This document shows, piece by piece, positions 38,554 to 47,970 of a stretch of DNA of 64,000 nucleotides. The DNA comes from Paraburkholderia tuberum STM678 (GTDB lineage: Bacteria; Pseudomonadota; Gammaproteobacteria; Burkholderiales; Burkholderiaceae). Location: assembly GCF_902833905.1 (NCBI RefSeq), contig NZ_CADFGP010000003.1, positions 124,001 to 188,000 of the forward strand, given 5' to 3'. Under the pieces are notes generated by a model. It was not told the DNA's origin and searched no databases. It worked only from the letters and a program-made list of their open reading frames with translations. The stretch's first letter is position 1, and the number at the start of each line of letters is the position of its first letter. A program made the translations under genes and the position numbers.

Positions 38554-39711
38554 ATGAGCGAACGCCCCTGGCTGCGCCGCCCGTCGACGCTGGCCCGTCA
38601 GGCGCTGCTGCTTTACACGGCGCTGATCGTCTACGGGTCGTGGTATCCGTTCTCGGGCTGGCGCTCGCTCGGCATCACGCCGTTCGCCTATCTGTTCGAT
38701 CCGATGCCGCAGTACCTGACGGCGTTCGACGTCGTCACCAACGTGCTCGGCTATATGCCGTTCGGCGCGCTGGTGGTGCTCGCGGTGTACCCGCGTTGGC
38801 GCGGCACGCTGGCCGTCGCGCTCGCGTTCGTGTTGGGCGGTCTGCTGTCAGGCACGATGGAAGCCGTGCAGACCTATCTGCCGACACGCGTCGCCTCCAA
38901 TCTCGATCTCGCCGCCAACACGCTGGGCGCGCTCGTCGGCGCGGCGGTGATGTCGCCGTTGACCGGCGCGCTGCTCGACCGCGGCCTGCTCAGGCGTTTG
39001 CGGTTGCTGTGGTTCGAGCGCGGCCATGCGACGCTCGCGTGCCTCGTCGCCGCGTGGCCGTTTGCGACGATGTATCCGTCGCCGCGTCTGTTCGGCCTCG
39101 GCAACTGGCCGCGCGCGCTGTGGCTGAGCGTCGATCCGGCCACCCAGGACGCGCTGCTCGCGTGGACGCCGTCCGCGTGGCATGTCGGCGCATGGCCGGC
39201 GGCGGCCGCCGCGTGGCTGGACGACGACACATGGGAAGCGCTGATCACGGCGCTAAACCTGTTCGCGGCGCTCGCGCTTGCATCGCTGCCGGCGCGCCGT
39301 CATGCGCCTCGCGTGCGCCTGCTGTTCGTGTTCATCGTCGCGACCTTGTGCGTGAAGGCCGGCGCGACGTTCCTGCAATCGCAATCGGGCCTCGCGTTCG
39401 ACTGGGCGACGCCCGGCGCGCTAATCGGACTCGTGTGCGGCACCGTCGCGGCGCTCGTCGCGCTGCCGCTGCGGCGGCGGTTGCGTGCGACGCTCGCCGG
39501 GGTCGCGCTGGTCGTCGCACTCGTGTTCGTCAATCTGCTGCCGGTGAACCCGTATTTCGACGCCGTGCTCGCCGACTGGCGGCAGGGACGCTATCTGCAT
39601 TTCAACGGGCTCGCGCGCTGGCTCGCATGGATATGGCCCTATGCGGCGCTGGTGTGGCTCGCGTTCGCGGTCGAGCGGGCGTGGCTCAAGCGGCGCGCGA
39701 GGCGGGCGTGA
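38554..39711 (+). CDS. VanZ-like membrane protein
   Basis: A 385-residue polytopic membrane protein. The VanZ-like core is near the start: YGSWYPFSGWR, DVVTNVLGYMPFGALVV, AVALAFVLGGLLSGTMEAVQ, LPTRVASNLDLAANTLGALVG. Further helices fill residues 175-375, giving roughly nine or ten segments. VanZ relates to teicoplanin resistance in Gram-positives; here its function is unknown. It starts 31 bases after the lipoprotein with a GGAG site, so probably in the same transcript. Confidence 0.88.
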   Translation: MSERPWLRRPSTLARQALLLYTALIVYGSWYPFSGWRSLGITPFAYLFDPMPQYLTAFDVVTNVLGYMPFGALVVLAVYPRWRGTLAVALAFVLGGLLSGTMEAVQTYLPTRVASNLDLAANTLGALVGAAVMSPLTGALLDRGLLRRLRLLWFERGHATLACLVAAWPFATMYPSPRLFGLGNWPRALWLSVDPATQDALLAWTPSAWHVGAWPAAAAAWLDDDTWEALITALNLFAALALASLPARRHAPRVRLLFVFIVATLCVKAGATFLQSQSGLAFDWATPGALIGLVCGTVAALVALPLRRRLRATLAGVALVVALVFVNLLPVNPYFDAVLADWRQGRYLHFNGLARWLAWIWPYAALVWLAFAVERAWLKRRARRA

Positions 39712-39761
39712 CGTGCTTGCGCGCCGGCCGCCAGGTCCCGACGCCTGCACAGCCCGGTCGC

Positions 39762-39767
39762 TATAAT
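39762..39767 (+). promoter_or_regulatory. Consensus -10 (TATAAT) before the ferredoxin gene
   Basis: A perfect TATAAT, 48 bases before the ATG of the ferredoxin-like gene and after the VanZ stop. No clear -35 is seen at 17 bases. It would give the ferredoxin-hydrolase pair its own promoter. Confidence 0.45.
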
Positions 39768-39815
39768 CGTCCGCACCGCCATTGCACTTCCTTTCAGGCT
39801 CGCCTCCCGAACATC

Positions 39816-40139
39816 ATGGATTCCTTCTACAAGCACCACGTTTTCTTCTGTCTGAATCAACGCGACCCCGGCGCCGAGCGTCCGAGCTGCGCGAACTGCA
39901 ACGCACAGGCGATGCAGGAATACGCGAAACAACGCGTGAAGCAACTCGGCCTCGCCGGGCCCGGCCAGGTGCGCATCAACAAGGCCGGCTGCCTCGATCG
40001 CTGCGAACTGGGCCCGACGCTCGTCGTGTATCCCGAGGCGGTCTGGTACACCTACGTCGACGAGAGCGACATCGACGAGATCGTCGAATCGCATCTTGCG
40101 AACGGCAAGATCGTCGAGCGTCTGAAGATCGATCAATAA
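39816..40139 (+). CDS. Thioredoxin-like [2Fe-2S] ferredoxin
   Basis: A 107-residue protein of the thioredoxin-like ferredoxin family (NuoE/FdII fold). Cys ligands: C12 in HVFFCLNQR, C25 and/or C28 in PSCANC, and the pair C59 and C63 in GCLDRCELGP. The last motif is family-specific. Length is normal. The following hydrolase gene starts 26 bases later. Electron-carrier function is by family; partner unknown. Confidence 0.9.
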   Translation: MDSFYKHHVFFCLNQRDPGAERPSCANCNAQAMQEYAKQRVKQLGLAGPGQVRINKAGCLDRCELGPTLVVYPEAVWYTYVDESDIDEIVESHLANGKIVERLKIDQ

Positions 40140-40165
40140 CGCGAACCACAAAACGATCCATCCCG

Positions 40166-40810
40166 ATGAACGTCAACACGAAGAAGTATCTGATCGACGG
40201 CCCGGTCGGCAAGATCGAGGTCGCGCTGGACCTGCCCGACGGTGTGCGCGAAAAAGGCGCCGCGCCACGCGGCATCGCGCTCGTCGCGCATCCGCATCCG
40301 CTGTTTGGCGGCACGATGGACAACAAGGTCGCGCAGACCCTCGCGCGCACGCTCGTGCAGCTGAACTACGTCACTTACCGGTCGAATTTCCGCGGCGTCG
40401 GCCAGACCCAGGGCGAACACGACGCGGGCGTCGGCGAGCGCGACGATCTGCGCGCGGTGCTCGAGCACATGCGCGCAGATCCGGACTACGGCGATCTGCC
40501 GCTCGTATTGGCGGGCTTTTCGTTTGGCACCGTGGTGCTGTCGCACGTCGCGGCGAAGCTGCGCGATGAAGGCCGGGAAATCGAGCGCATCGTGTTCGTC
40601 GGTACCGCGGCGAGCCGCTGGGACGTCGCACCCGTGCCCGAAAGCACACTCGTGATCCACGGCGAAGTCGACGAGACCGTTCCCGTCCAGTCCGTGTTCG
40701 ACTGGGCGCGGCCGCAGGAACTGCCGGTCGTCGTGATTCCGGGCGCCGAGCACTTTCTGCATCGCAAGCTTCACATCCTGAAGCGGATCATCGTCGACGC
40801 CTGGCGCTGA
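40166..40810 (+). CDS. Alpha/beta hydrolase (serine aminopeptidase S33-like, YsgA type)
   Basis: A 214-residue small hydrolase. AHPHPLFGGTMDNKV is the family-defining oxyanion segment; RSNFRGVGQTQGEHDAG, the nucleophile elbow GFSFGTVV with Ser, an acid in HGEVDETVP and the final His in PGAEHFLHRKL complete the triad. Such proteins are cytosolic esterases of unknown substrate. It follows the ferredoxin in the same transcript. Confidence 0.85.
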   Translation: MNVNTKKYLIDGPVGKIEVALDLPDGVREKGAAPRGIALVAHPHPLFGGTMDNKVAQTLARTLVQLNYVTYRSNFRGVGQTQGEHDAGVGERDDLRAVLEHMRADPDYGDLPLVLAGFSFGTVVLSHVAAKLRDEGREIERIVFVGTAASRWDVAPVPESTLVIHGEVDETVPVQSVFDWARPQELPVVVIPGAEHFLHRKLHILKRIIVDAWR

Positions 40811-41131
40811 AAACGCGCGACGCGCATTTTGCGGGGGACAGGTGCGCGCAAACGTGTGCAAATCGACGACACGCGCGCGAAGCTGACCAGGTAGCGCGCG
40901 TATAATGGGCGCTCTTTTTTTGGGCACAGCGCCGCCCAGCCGGCAGAATCGCGCGCCGCGGAATCATTTCGCGGGAGGGCGCGGCCGGGTGCGCAGCGCT
41001 GCGCTCGCGAACCGATTGCGTCGCCATCAGTCCAACGGGCGCCCGCCGTTTTACGGCCAGATGCCCCGCCGACCGGCTCCCCCAACTCCGCGCGCTGTCG
41101 CGCAACGAATTTTTCTGCACGAATCGACCCT
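40811..41131. promoter_or_regulatory. Intergenic region with TATAAT promoter of dacA
   Basis: This 321-base gap has a consensus TATAAT at 40901-40906 with no good -35, then a T-rich run (40914-40921). The 5' leader of dacA would be about 220 bases. No open frame here is convincing. Confidence 0.45.
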
Positions 41132-42361
41132 ATGCGTTTCTCCTCCTCTGGCCGCACGTCATTCCCGTCACTCGCTTCTTTCGTTCCCGCTTCGCTCAAT
41201 CGCGCCGTCGCCGTCGGCCTCGTGCTGCCGGCCACGCTCGTCGCCGGCACCGCGTTCGCGCAGGTGCCGCCGCCGGGCGTCAACGCGCGCTCGTGGGTGC
41301 TCGTCGACGCGACCAGCAACCAGGTGCTCGCGTCCGCCAATGCCGACGAGCGCGTCGAGCCGGCGTCGCTGACCAAGCTGATGACCGCGTATCTCGTGTT
41401 CGAGGCGCTCGACACGAAGAAGATCACGATGGATCAGAGCATCGAGCCGAGCGAAGCCGTGCGGCGCGTGCGCAACGACGAATCGCGCATGTTCATCGAG
41501 GCGCTCAAGCCGGTGACCGTGCACGACCTCGTGTACGGCATGATCGTGCAGTCGGGCAACGACGCGGCAATTGCGCTCGCCGAACTGGTGGGCGGCAGCG
41601 AGGCGCAGTTCGTCGACATGATGAACAAGGAGGCGCAAAAGCTCGGCATGACGCACACGCATTTCGCCGACGTGAACGGCATGCCCGACCCGCAGCACTA
41701 CACGACCGCGGGCGATCTCGCGATCCTGTCGGCCCGCCTGATTCGCGACTATCCCGAGTACTACAACATCTTCTCGGTCAAGGAATTCACGTACAACAAG
41801 ATCAAGCAGCCGAACCGCAACCGTCTGCTGTGGATCGACCCGACCGTCGACGGTCTGAAGACCGGTCACACGCAAGCGGCCGGCTACTGCCTGATCGCGA
41901 GCGCGAAGCGTCCGCTGCCGGGCACGACCGACGCGTCGCGCCGTCTCGTCTCGGTGATGATGGGCGAGACCAAGGAGCACGACCGCGTGCAGGACAGCCT
42001 GAAGATGCTGAACTACGGCTACACCGCCTACGACACGACGCGTCTGTACAAGGCGAACCAGGTCGTGGCCACGCCGCGCGTCTACAAGGGTTCGCAGGAC
42101 AGCGTGCAGGTCGGCGTGAAAAGCGACCAGTACATCACGCTGCCGAAGGGCGCCGCCGACAAGGCGAAGCCGCAGATCGAACTCAACGATCCGCTCGTCG
42201 CGCCGATCGCCAACGGCCAGCAGATCGGCACCGCCAAGCTCGTCGCCGACGGCAAGGTGCTCGCGCAATTCCCGGTGGTCGCGCTGCAGCCGGTGCAGCA
42301 AGCCGGTGTGGTGGGCCGCGTGTGGGATTCGCTGATGCTGATGTTCAACAAGAAAAAGTAA
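41132..42361 (+). CDS. dacA: D-alanyl-D-alanine carboxypeptidase (PBP5/6 type)
   Basis: A 409-residue penicillin-binding protein that trims the terminal D-Ala from peptidoglycan stem peptides. A long signal region ends at AFA|QVPPPG near residue 43. The catalytic SLTK is 79-82, the SGN motif 141-143 and KTG 243-245. The PBP5 C-terminal domain follows, and an amphipathic anchor ends the protein (WDSLMLMFNKKK). It precedes the D-amino-acid transaminase by 13 bases, and both handle D-Ala. Confidence 0.94.
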   Translation: MRFSSSGRTSFPSLASFVPASLNRAVAVGLVLPATLVAGTAFAQVPPPGVNARSWVLVDATSNQVLASANADERVEPASLTKLMTAYLVFEALDTKKITMDQSIEPSEAVRRVRNDESRMFIEALKPVTVHDLVYGMIVQSGNDAAIALAELVGGSEAQFVDMMNKEAQKLGMTHTHFADVNGMPDPQHYTTAGDLAILSARLIRDYPEYYNIFSVKEFTYNKIKQPNRNRLLWIDPTVDGLKTGHTQAAGYCLIASAKRPLPGTTDASRRLVSVMMGETKEHDRVQDSLKMLNYGYTAYDTTRLYKANQVVATPRVYKGSQDSVQVGVKSDQYITLPKGAADKAKPQIELNDPLVAPIANGQQIGTAKLVADGKVLAQFPVVALQPVQQAGVVGRVWDSLMLMFNKKK

Positions 42362-42374
42362 GGGCTACGTCGCA

Positions 42375-43334
42375 ATGACCGTTGTCTCCGAGGTTTCGCC
42401 GGACCCGATCGTTCATCTGAACGGCGAACTGGTGCCGTTGTCCGAAGCGCGCGTGCCGGTGCTCGACCGCGGCTTCATTTTCGGCGACGGCATTTACGAA
42501 GTGGCGCCGTTGTACGCGCACGCGAGCGGACGGCGCACCGCGTTTCGTCTGAAGCAGCATCTGGCGCGTCTCGCGCGCTCGGTCGGCAAGATCGGCATCG
42601 CCAATCCGCTCGACGACGCTGGCTGGCGCGAGCTGATCGGACGCGTGGCCGAGGCCAACGAAACGGACGGCGGCTTGCGTGCCGATCAGGACGCGATCGC
42701 ATACATCCAGGTCACGCGTGGCGTGGCGAAGCGCGCTCACGCATTTCCGGCCGGCGTGAAGCCGACCGTGTTCGTGATGGTCACCGCGCTGAACCTGCCC
42801 GCCGCCGCGCAGCGCGCAAGCGGTGTCCCGTGCGTGAGCGCCGAGGATCGTCGCTGGCTCAATTGCGACATCAAGTCGGTGTCGCTGCTCGGCAACGTGC
42901 TGATGGCGCAATACGCGGCCGAAAACGACGCCTTCGAGACGCTGCAGTTCCGCGATGGTTTGCTGACCGAAGGGTCGTCGTCGAACGTGTGGATCGTGAA
43001 GGATGGCGTGCTGGCCGCGCCGCCGCGCAGCAACAGGATTCTCGAAGGGATCCGCTATGGGCTCATCGAGGAGCTGACGGCCGAATGCGGTATCCGCTTC
43101 GAAGCGCGCGACATCACCGAAGCTGAAGTGCGCGCGGCCGATGAAATCATCGTCAGCTCGGCGACCAAGGAAGTGCTGCCGGTCACGCGGCTCGATGGCG
43201 CGCCGGTCGGCGCGGGCCGCCCGGGCGCGGTGTTTGCGGAGCTGTATGCGGCGTATCAGCGAGCCAAGGCGGCTGAAGCCGCCGCGGCGGAAGAAGGAGT
43301 AGAGAATGAATCCCGAGAACGACTCACTGTTTGA
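42375..43334 (+). CDS. dat: D-amino-acid transaminase
   Basis: A 319-residue fold-type IV PLP enzyme. The PLP Lys is in LNCDIKSVSLLGNVLM. LDRGFIFGDGIYEVAP, FRLKQHLARLARS, and LTEGSSSNVWIVKDG are class IV landmarks. The D-type substrate call rests on family resemblance and the dacA neighbour. It could also be a branched-chain transaminase. Its 3' end overlaps ybeD by 29 bases. Confidence 0.9.
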   Translation: MTVVSEVSPDPIVHLNGELVPLSEARVPVLDRGFIFGDGIYEVAPLYAHASGRRTAFRLKQHLARLARSVGKIGIANPLDDAGWRELIGRVAEANETDGGLRADQDAIAYIQVTRGVAKRAHAFPAGVKPTVFVMVTALNLPAAAQRASGVPCVSAEDRRWLNCDIKSVSLLGNVLMAQYAAENDAFETLQFRDGLLTEGSSSNVWIVKDGVLAAPPRSNRILEGIRYGLIEELTAECGIRFEARDITEAEVRAADEIIVSSATKEVLPVTRLDGAPVGAGRPGAVFAELYAAYQRAKAAEAAAAEEGVENESRERLTV

Positions 43335-43575
43335 ATTCCCCTGCGATTTCCCGATCAAGATCATGGGCAAATCGCACCCCGAGTTTGCCGCGACGATCGT
43401 CGAAGTGGTGCGCGTGTTCGATACCGAGGTCGATGCGTCGCGCGTCGAGACGCGGCCGTCGAGCAGCGGCACCTACACGGGGCTGACCGTCCACGTGCGG
43501 GCGACGAGCCGCGCGCATCTCGACGACATCTATCGCGCGCTGACCGGCCATCCGATGGTCAAGGTCGTGCTGTAA
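43306..43575 (+). CDS. ybeD: DUF493 (YbeD) family protein
   Basis: An 89-residue ACT-like fold protein: LFEFPCDFPIKIMGKS, FAATIVEVVRVFD, SSGTYTGLTVHVRATSRAHLDDIYRALTGHP-type ending. In many proteobacteria ybeD lies between dacA and lipB. The AAGAAGGAG site lies inside the dat gene. Its function is not known; an allosteric ligand-binding role is proposed from fold only. Confidence 0.92.
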   Translation: MNPENDSLFEFPCDFPIKIMGKSHPEFAATIVEVVRVFDTEVDASRVETRPSSSGTYTGLTVHVRATSRAHLDDIYRALTGHPMVKVVL

Positions 43576-43594
43576 CACCGCGCGGTTTTTCACC

Positions 43595-44578
43595 TTACGG
43601 CGCGACGCGCAACGCGTCCGCCGTCACTCCCTGCGCCGCCAGGCGCGCGCGCGCCGCGGGACCCGCCTCGCAGGCGAGATCGAACAGCAGCCTGAAGCGC
43701 GCTACCTCGTCGAACAACCAGTCGCGAAACGCCTTGACCCGCGCGGTCCCCAGCGTCTGCGGCAGGCAGACCAAATAGTATTGCCACGGGCTCGGCCCAT
43801 CCACATCAAAGAGCCGCACGAGCCGGCCCGCCGCGATTTCGTGCATCGCGAGCGAGCGGCGCGTCAGCGCGACCCCCTGGCCGTCGACGGCCGCCTGCAA
43901 CAGATTCGACGAATCCTGATACAGCACGCCGCGCTTCGGCTCCGGCCAGTCGGTGAGGCCGGCGGCGTCGAACCATGGGCGCCATAGCTCGTCGTCGGAG
44001 CGCAGCAGCGGGACTTTGGCGAGATCGGCCGGGGTTTGCGGCAGCTTGCCGCCGTTGAAGTTGGGCGAGCAGGCGGGGAAGAAAATCTCGTCGAGCAGCA
44101 GCTCGGCGTGCAGCCCCGGATATTTGCCGAAGCCGAAACGGATCGCGACGTCGACGTCGTCGCGCGCGAAGTCCGTCAGCGCATTGGTGGTCAGCAACTC
44201 GAGATCCCACTGCGGATTTGCCTCGATAAAGCTGCCGATGCGCGGCGTCACCCAGCGGGCCGCGAACGACGACAGCATCGATATCACGAGGCGCCGCTCG
44301 CGGTCGCCGGCACGGATCGCGCGAGTCGCGTCGGCGAGCTCCATCAACGCGGCGCGCACCTGGGTGGCGTAGCGACGGCCGGTTTCGGTGAGGCGCACGC
44401 GCTTGCCGTCGCGCGCGAACAGCGACACGCCGAGCTCGGCCTCGAGCGCGCGGATCTGGTGGCTGACCGCGCCGTGCGTGACGAACAACTCGTCGGCGGC
44501 GCGCGAAAAGCTTTCGTGGCGGGCGGCGGCTTCGAACGCCTTGATCGCGTTCAGGGCGGGGAGTTGACGCAGGTCCAT
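43595..44578 (-). CDS. LysR-family regulator (GcvA-like)
   Basis: A 327-residue LysR protein. The start MDLRQLPALNAIKAFEAAAR and helix-turn-helix HESFSRAADELFVTHGAVSHQ resemble GcvA, activator of glycine cleavage genes. The effector-binding domain has RLVISMLSSFAARWVTPRIG and LRSDDELWRPWF. The 98-base gap to the divergent DUF2917 gene is where LysR sites would be expected. It converges on ybeD with 19 bases between stops. Confidence 0.9.
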   Translation of the reverse strand: MDLRQLPALNAIKAFEAAARHESFSRAADELFVTHGAVSHQIRALEAELGVSLFARDGKRVRLTETGRRYATQVRAALMELADATRAIRAGDRERRLVISMLSSFAARWVTPRIGSFIEANPQWDLELLTTNALTDFARDDVDVAIRFGFGKYPGLHAELLLDEIFFPACSPNFNGGKLPQTPADLAKVPLLRSDDELWRPWFDAAGLTDWPEPKRGVLYQDSSNLLQAAVDGQGVALTRRSLAMHEIAAGRLVRLFDVDGPSPWQYYLVCLPQTLGTARVKAFRDWLFDEVARFRLLFDLACEAGPAARARLAAQGVTADALRVAP

Positions 44579-44676
44579 CGCAATATTTCTCACATAGACG
44601 TGAAAATTGATCGTTTTGCCCAAGTCCTTGCTGCACCTAGGATTCTAGTCACGAAACGATTTTTGGCGAGGGCCTC

Positions 44677-45003
44677 ATGCGAGAAATTTCCTCTAGTATT
44701 GCATATGAAATCCGCACCGGCGACACGCTGCCGCTGAAGGTCGCGCGCAGCACGAAGTTGCGCGTGCATGGCGGCGCGGTGTGGGTCACGCGCAGCGACG
44801 ACACGAAGGACTACTGGCTGCAGCCTGGGCAGACGCTGCATCTGCGGCGCGGCGAGCGGCTCTGGCTCAGCGCCGAGGGCGCCACGTTCGCGAAGGTTAC
44901 GTTCTCGGTGCCGACGCGCTGCGACGAGCGCGCGCTGAACTGGCTCGCTCGCATCGGCGAGCGCTGGATGATGCGTGTGCGCGGCGGCTGGCACACCGTT
45001 TGA
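44677..45003 (+). CDS. DUF2917 domain-containing protein
   Basis: A 108-residue protein: the first half is a small cupin-like beta domain (TLPLKVARSTKLRVHGGAVWVTRS, WLQPGQTLHLRRGERLWLSAEG), as in DUF2917 of Burkholderiales. It is divergent from the LysR gene, whose likely target it is. No known function, no signal peptide. GC and codon use match neighbours. Confidence 0.82.
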   Translation: MREISSSIAYEIRTGDTLPLKVARSTKLRVHGGAVWVTRSDDTKDYWLQPGQTLHLRRGERLWLSAEGATFAKVTFSVPTRCDERALNWLARIGERWMMRVRGGWHTV

Positions 45004-45122
45004 CGGTGGCGCGGCGCAAAAGCCGTGCGTGACGCCGGGGCCGGCAGGGTACCGGCCCCGGCTGTGCAGGTTCCCGGTGGCCGCGGGCGCGGTTTCCGAG
45101 ATTTCGGTAAACTCCCGGAATC

Positions 45123-45848
45123 ATGTGCGCCACCCCGGTCTCTCCGTCTCCGCTACCTGCCATCGAGCCGCCCATGCTGCGCTGGCTCGGCCGCGAACCC
45201 TACGAAGCCAGTTTCGACGCGATGCGCGCCTTCACCGACGCCCGCACCGCCGACACCGCCGACGAAATCTGGCTCGTCGAGCATCCGCCCGTCTTCACGC
45301 TCGGCCAGGCCGGCGATCCGGCGCACCTGCTCGCGGCAGACAGCAACATTCCGCTCGTCAAGGTCGACCGCGGCGGGCAGATCACGTATCACGGGCCCGG
45401 CCAGGTGGTCGCCTATCTGCTGCTCGACCTGCGCCGGCGCAAGCTGATGGTGCGCGAGCTGGTCACCCGGATCGAGCAGGCCGTGATCGACACCCTCGCG
45501 GCGTATAATCTCGCCGGAGAACGCAAGGCGGGCGCCCCCGGCATCTACGTGGCGCCCGGGCCCGACGCCGGGCTCCATGCCGGCGCCAAGATCGCGGCGC
45601 TTGGCCTGAAAATCCGCAACGGCTGCAGCTATCACGGCGTGAGTCTGAACGTGAACATGGACCTGCGGCCGTTTCTCGCGATCAATCCATGCGGCTACGC
45701 GGGGCTCGAAACAGTCGACATGGCGACGCTCGGCATCGCCGCCGGCTGGGACGACGTGGCCCGTACCCTCGCAGCAAGTCTCACCGCAAACCTCGACGGC
45801 AATCCCGCGGCCGTCGCCCAACCGCAGGCCGGTGCGCTCACCGCCTGA
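45123..45848 (+). CDS. lipB: Octanoyltransferase LipB
   Basis: A 241-residue enzyme that moves octanoate from acyl carrier protein to lipoate-dependent enzymes. The signature [20 protein letters not shown] is complete, the active Lys is in [14 protein letters not shown] and the Cys in [11 protein letters not shown]. An internal ATG at 45174 ([10 protein letters not shown]) could be the real start; the first 17 residues are Pro/Ser-rich. lipA follows by 13 bases. Confidence 0.95.
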   Translation: MCATPVSPSPLPAIEPPMLRWLGREPYEASFDAMRAFTDARTADTADEIWLVEHPPVFTLGQAGDPAHLLAADSNIPLVKVDRGGQITYHGPGQVVAYLLLDLRRRKLMVRELVTRIEQAVIDTLAAYNLAGERKAGAPGIYVAPGPDAGLHAGAKIAALGLKIRNGCSYHGVSLNVNMDLRPFLAINPCGYAGLETVDMATLGIAAGWDDVARTLAASLTANLDGNPAAVAQPQAGALTA

Positions 45849-45861
45849 CTGGATCGAACGA

Positions 45862-46869
45862 ATGACTGACGTAACCGCGAATTCCGCAGCAGCCACCCCC
45901 GCGCCCGAAGGCGTGCCGGCCCCCGCCGCCTACGACGCCACCGCGAAGCAGAAAGCGCAAGCCAAGACCGCGCGCATCCCGATCAAGGTCGTTCCGATCG
46001 AAAAGCTGAAGAAGCCGGACTGGATCCGCGTGAAGGCGGCCACCGGCAATTCGCGCTTCTACGAGATCAAGCAGATCCTTCGCGAGCACAATCTTCACAC
46101 GGTGTGTGAAGAGGCGAGCTGCCCGAACATCGGCGAATGTTTCGGCAAGGGCACCGCGACCTTCATGATCATGGGCGACAAGTGCACGCGCCGCTGCCCG
46201 TTCTGCGACGTCGGCCACGGCCGTCCCGATCCGCTCGACGCCGACGAACCGGCCAACCTCGCGCGCACCATCGCTGCGCTGAAGTTGAAGTACGTGGTGA
46301 TCACCAGCGTCGACCGTGATGATCTGCGCGACGGTGGCGCGGCGCACTTCGTCGAATGTATCCGTCAGACGCGCGAGCTGTCGCCGCAAACGCGTATCGA
46401 AATCCTGACGCCGGACTTCCGTGGCCGCCTCGACCGCGCGCTCGGCATCCTGAATGCGGCGCCGCCCGACGTGATGAACCACAACCTCGAAACGGTGCCG
46501 CGTCTGTACAAGGAAGCGCGCCCGGGGTCGGATTACGCGCATTCGCTGAAGCTGCTGAAGGACTTCAAGGCGCTGCATCCGCACGTCGCGACCAAGTCCG
46601 GCCTGATGGTCGGCCTCGGCGAAACCGAAGAGGAAATCCTGCAAGTGATGCGCGATCTGCGCGAGCACGACGTCGACATGCTGACGATCGGCCAGTACCT
46701 GCAGCCGTCGGAGCACCATCTGCCGGTCCGCGCTTACGCGCATCCGGACACCTTCAAGATGTACGAGGAAGAGGCGTACAAGATGGGCTTCTCGCACGCC
46801 GCGGCGGGCGCGATGGTTCGTTCGAGCTATCACGCCGACGTGCAGGCGCATGGAGCCGGCGTGGTCTGA
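45862..46869 (+). CDS. lipA: Lipoyl synthase LipA
   Basis: A 335-residue radical SAM enzyme inserting two sulfurs into octanoyl chains. The auxiliary cluster Cys are C82, C87 and C93 ([14 protein letters not shown]). The radical-SAM CxxxCxxC is C108, C112 and C115 (KCTRRCPFC). The closing [10 protein letters not shown] carries the conserved Ser. The N-terminal 40 residues are Ala/Pro-rich, as in Burkholderia. It ends the lipB-lipA pair with a terminator 48 bases on. Confidence 0.97.
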   Translation: MTDVTANSAAATPAPEGVPAPAAYDATAKQKAQAKTARIPIKVVPIEKLKKPDWIRVKAATGNSRFYEIKQILREHNLHTVCEEASCPNIGECFGKGTATFMIMGDKCTRRCPFCDVGHGRPDPLDADEPANLARTIAALKLKYVVITSVDRDDLRDGGAAHFVECIRQTRELSPQTRIEILTPDFRGRLDRALGILNAAPPDVMNHNLETVPRLYKEARPGSDYAHSLKLLKDFKALHPHVATKSGLMVGLGETEEEILQVMRDLREHDVDMLTIGQYLQPSEHHLPVRAYAHPDTFKMYEEEAYKMGFSHAAAGAMVRSSYHADVQAHGAGVV

Positions 46870-46917
46870 CGCGCTCGCACCTCGCCGCTGTTGCCTCGCT
46901 TCACGCCCGCAGAAACG

Positions 46918-46945
46918 AAAAGCCCGCCGATGTGCGGGCTTTTTT
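46918..46945 (+). terminator. Rho-independent terminator of lipA
   Basis: Stem AGCCCGC/GCGGGCT (46921-46927 with 46934-46940), six-base loop, then a T run. A-rich before the stem. Confidence 0.85.
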
Positions 46946-46980
46946 CATAGACCGCTCTTCTATCAGCAAGGAAACGACAC

Positions 46981-47733
46981 GTGGCAACCCCGATGGATCG
47001 CGGGACCTCCGCACAATGGCCTTATCCGCGGCTGATCGCGCACCGCTGCGGCGGTACGCTTGCGCCGGAAAACACCTTGGCCGGTTTCGACGCCTGCGTG
47101 CGCTACGGCTATCGCATGGTCGAATTCGACGCGAAGCTGTCCGCCGACAACGCGCTGTTCCTGCTGCATGACGACACGCTCGATCGCACGACCAACGGCC
47201 ACGGGCCGGCGGCCACGCACACATGGCAGCAACTCGCCGCTCTGGATGCCGGCGCGTGGCGCGGCGCGGAGTTCACCGGCACGCGGCTGCCGACGCTGGC
47301 CGACGCGGCCGAGCGTTGCGCGCGCGACGGCATCGCGGCGAACATCGAGATCAAGCCGTGTCCGGGCCGCGAAGTCATCACCGGCGCACTGGTCGCCCAG
47401 GGCGCGCTCGAGCTTTGGCAAGGGCAGACGCCGCCGCTGGTGTCGTCGTTTTCGTTCGATGCGCTCGCCGCCGCGCGCGATGCCGCGCCATCGCTGCCGC
47501 GCGGCATGCTGTTCGAGCGGGTGCCGGCGGACTGGCTGCGCATCGTGCGCGAACTCGACTGCGTCTCGCTGCACGCGAGTCACCGCTATCTGAGCGAACC
47601 GCTGGTCGCGCAGATCCGCGCGGCCGGGCTGCGCGTGCTCGCCTACACGGTGAACGATCCGGCGCGCGCGCGCTTGCTCGAAGAATGGGGCGTCGACATG
47701 ATCTGCACGGACCGGATCGATCTGTTGACGTGA
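46981..47733 (+). CDS. ugpQ: Glycerophosphodiester phosphodiesterase
   Basis: A 250-residue cytosolic GDPD enzyme releasing glycerol 3-phosphate. [39 protein letters not shown] (catalytic His and Glu) and NIEIKPCPG are clear, with the end [23 protein letters not shown]. Start is a GTG with AAGGA eight bases upstream; an ATG at 46993 is possible. Length matches UgpQ. Confidence 0.93.
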   Translation: MATPMDRGTSAQWPYPRLIAHRCGGTLAPENTLAGFDACVRYGYRMVEFDAKLSADNALFLLHDDTLDRTTNGHGPAATHTWQQLAALDAGAWRGAEFTGTRLPTLADAAERCARDGIAANIEIKPCPGREVITGALVAQGALELWQGQTPPLVSSFSFDALAAARDAAPSLPRGMLFERVPADWLRIVRELDCVSLHASHRYLSEPLVAQIRAAGLRVLAYTVNDPARARLLEEWGVDMICTDRIDLLT

Positions 47734-47819
47734 CGTTGCGCTCGCAAGCTCCGCACAAACCCCTGCGGGTTTCCCCGCAAACGCGCGCGCACCGAATTCC
47801 GGATTCCCCGACAGCGCTC

Positions 47820-47843
47820 GTCCGGATTTCCGGAAACCCGGAC
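47820..47843. promoter_or_regulatory. 24-base palindrome, likely upstream activator site for dctA
   Basis: GTCCGG and CCGGAC flank TTTCCGGAAA; only one base pair of 24 fails. A weaker half-match lies at 47796-47805 and another GCCGGAAA near 47861. The palindrome's centre is about 83 bases upstream of the sigma-54 promoter, a usual distance for NtrC-class activators. DctD is encoded downstream and is the natural candidate. Confidence 0.6.
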
Positions 47844-47905
47844 GGCGCGCGCCGAGCTGTGCCGGAAAACCCATAAAAATCAAGGCTTCCAGTCTGAAAT
47901 CAAAC

Positions 47906-47921
47906 TGGCATCGACCTTGCG
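47906..47921 (+). promoter_or_regulatory. Sigma-54 promoter of dctA
   Basis: TGGCATCGACCTTGCG: -24 GG at 47907-47908, -12 GC at 47919-47920, the standard ten-base spacing, and 15 of 16 positions matching TGGCAYRN4TTGCW. Transcription should begin near 47932, about 180 bases before dctA. Confidence 0.8.
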
Positions 47922-47970
47922 AAATAAAGCGCGTGGCCGCCACGGCCCGACAAAAAAGCAAGGAGACAAA

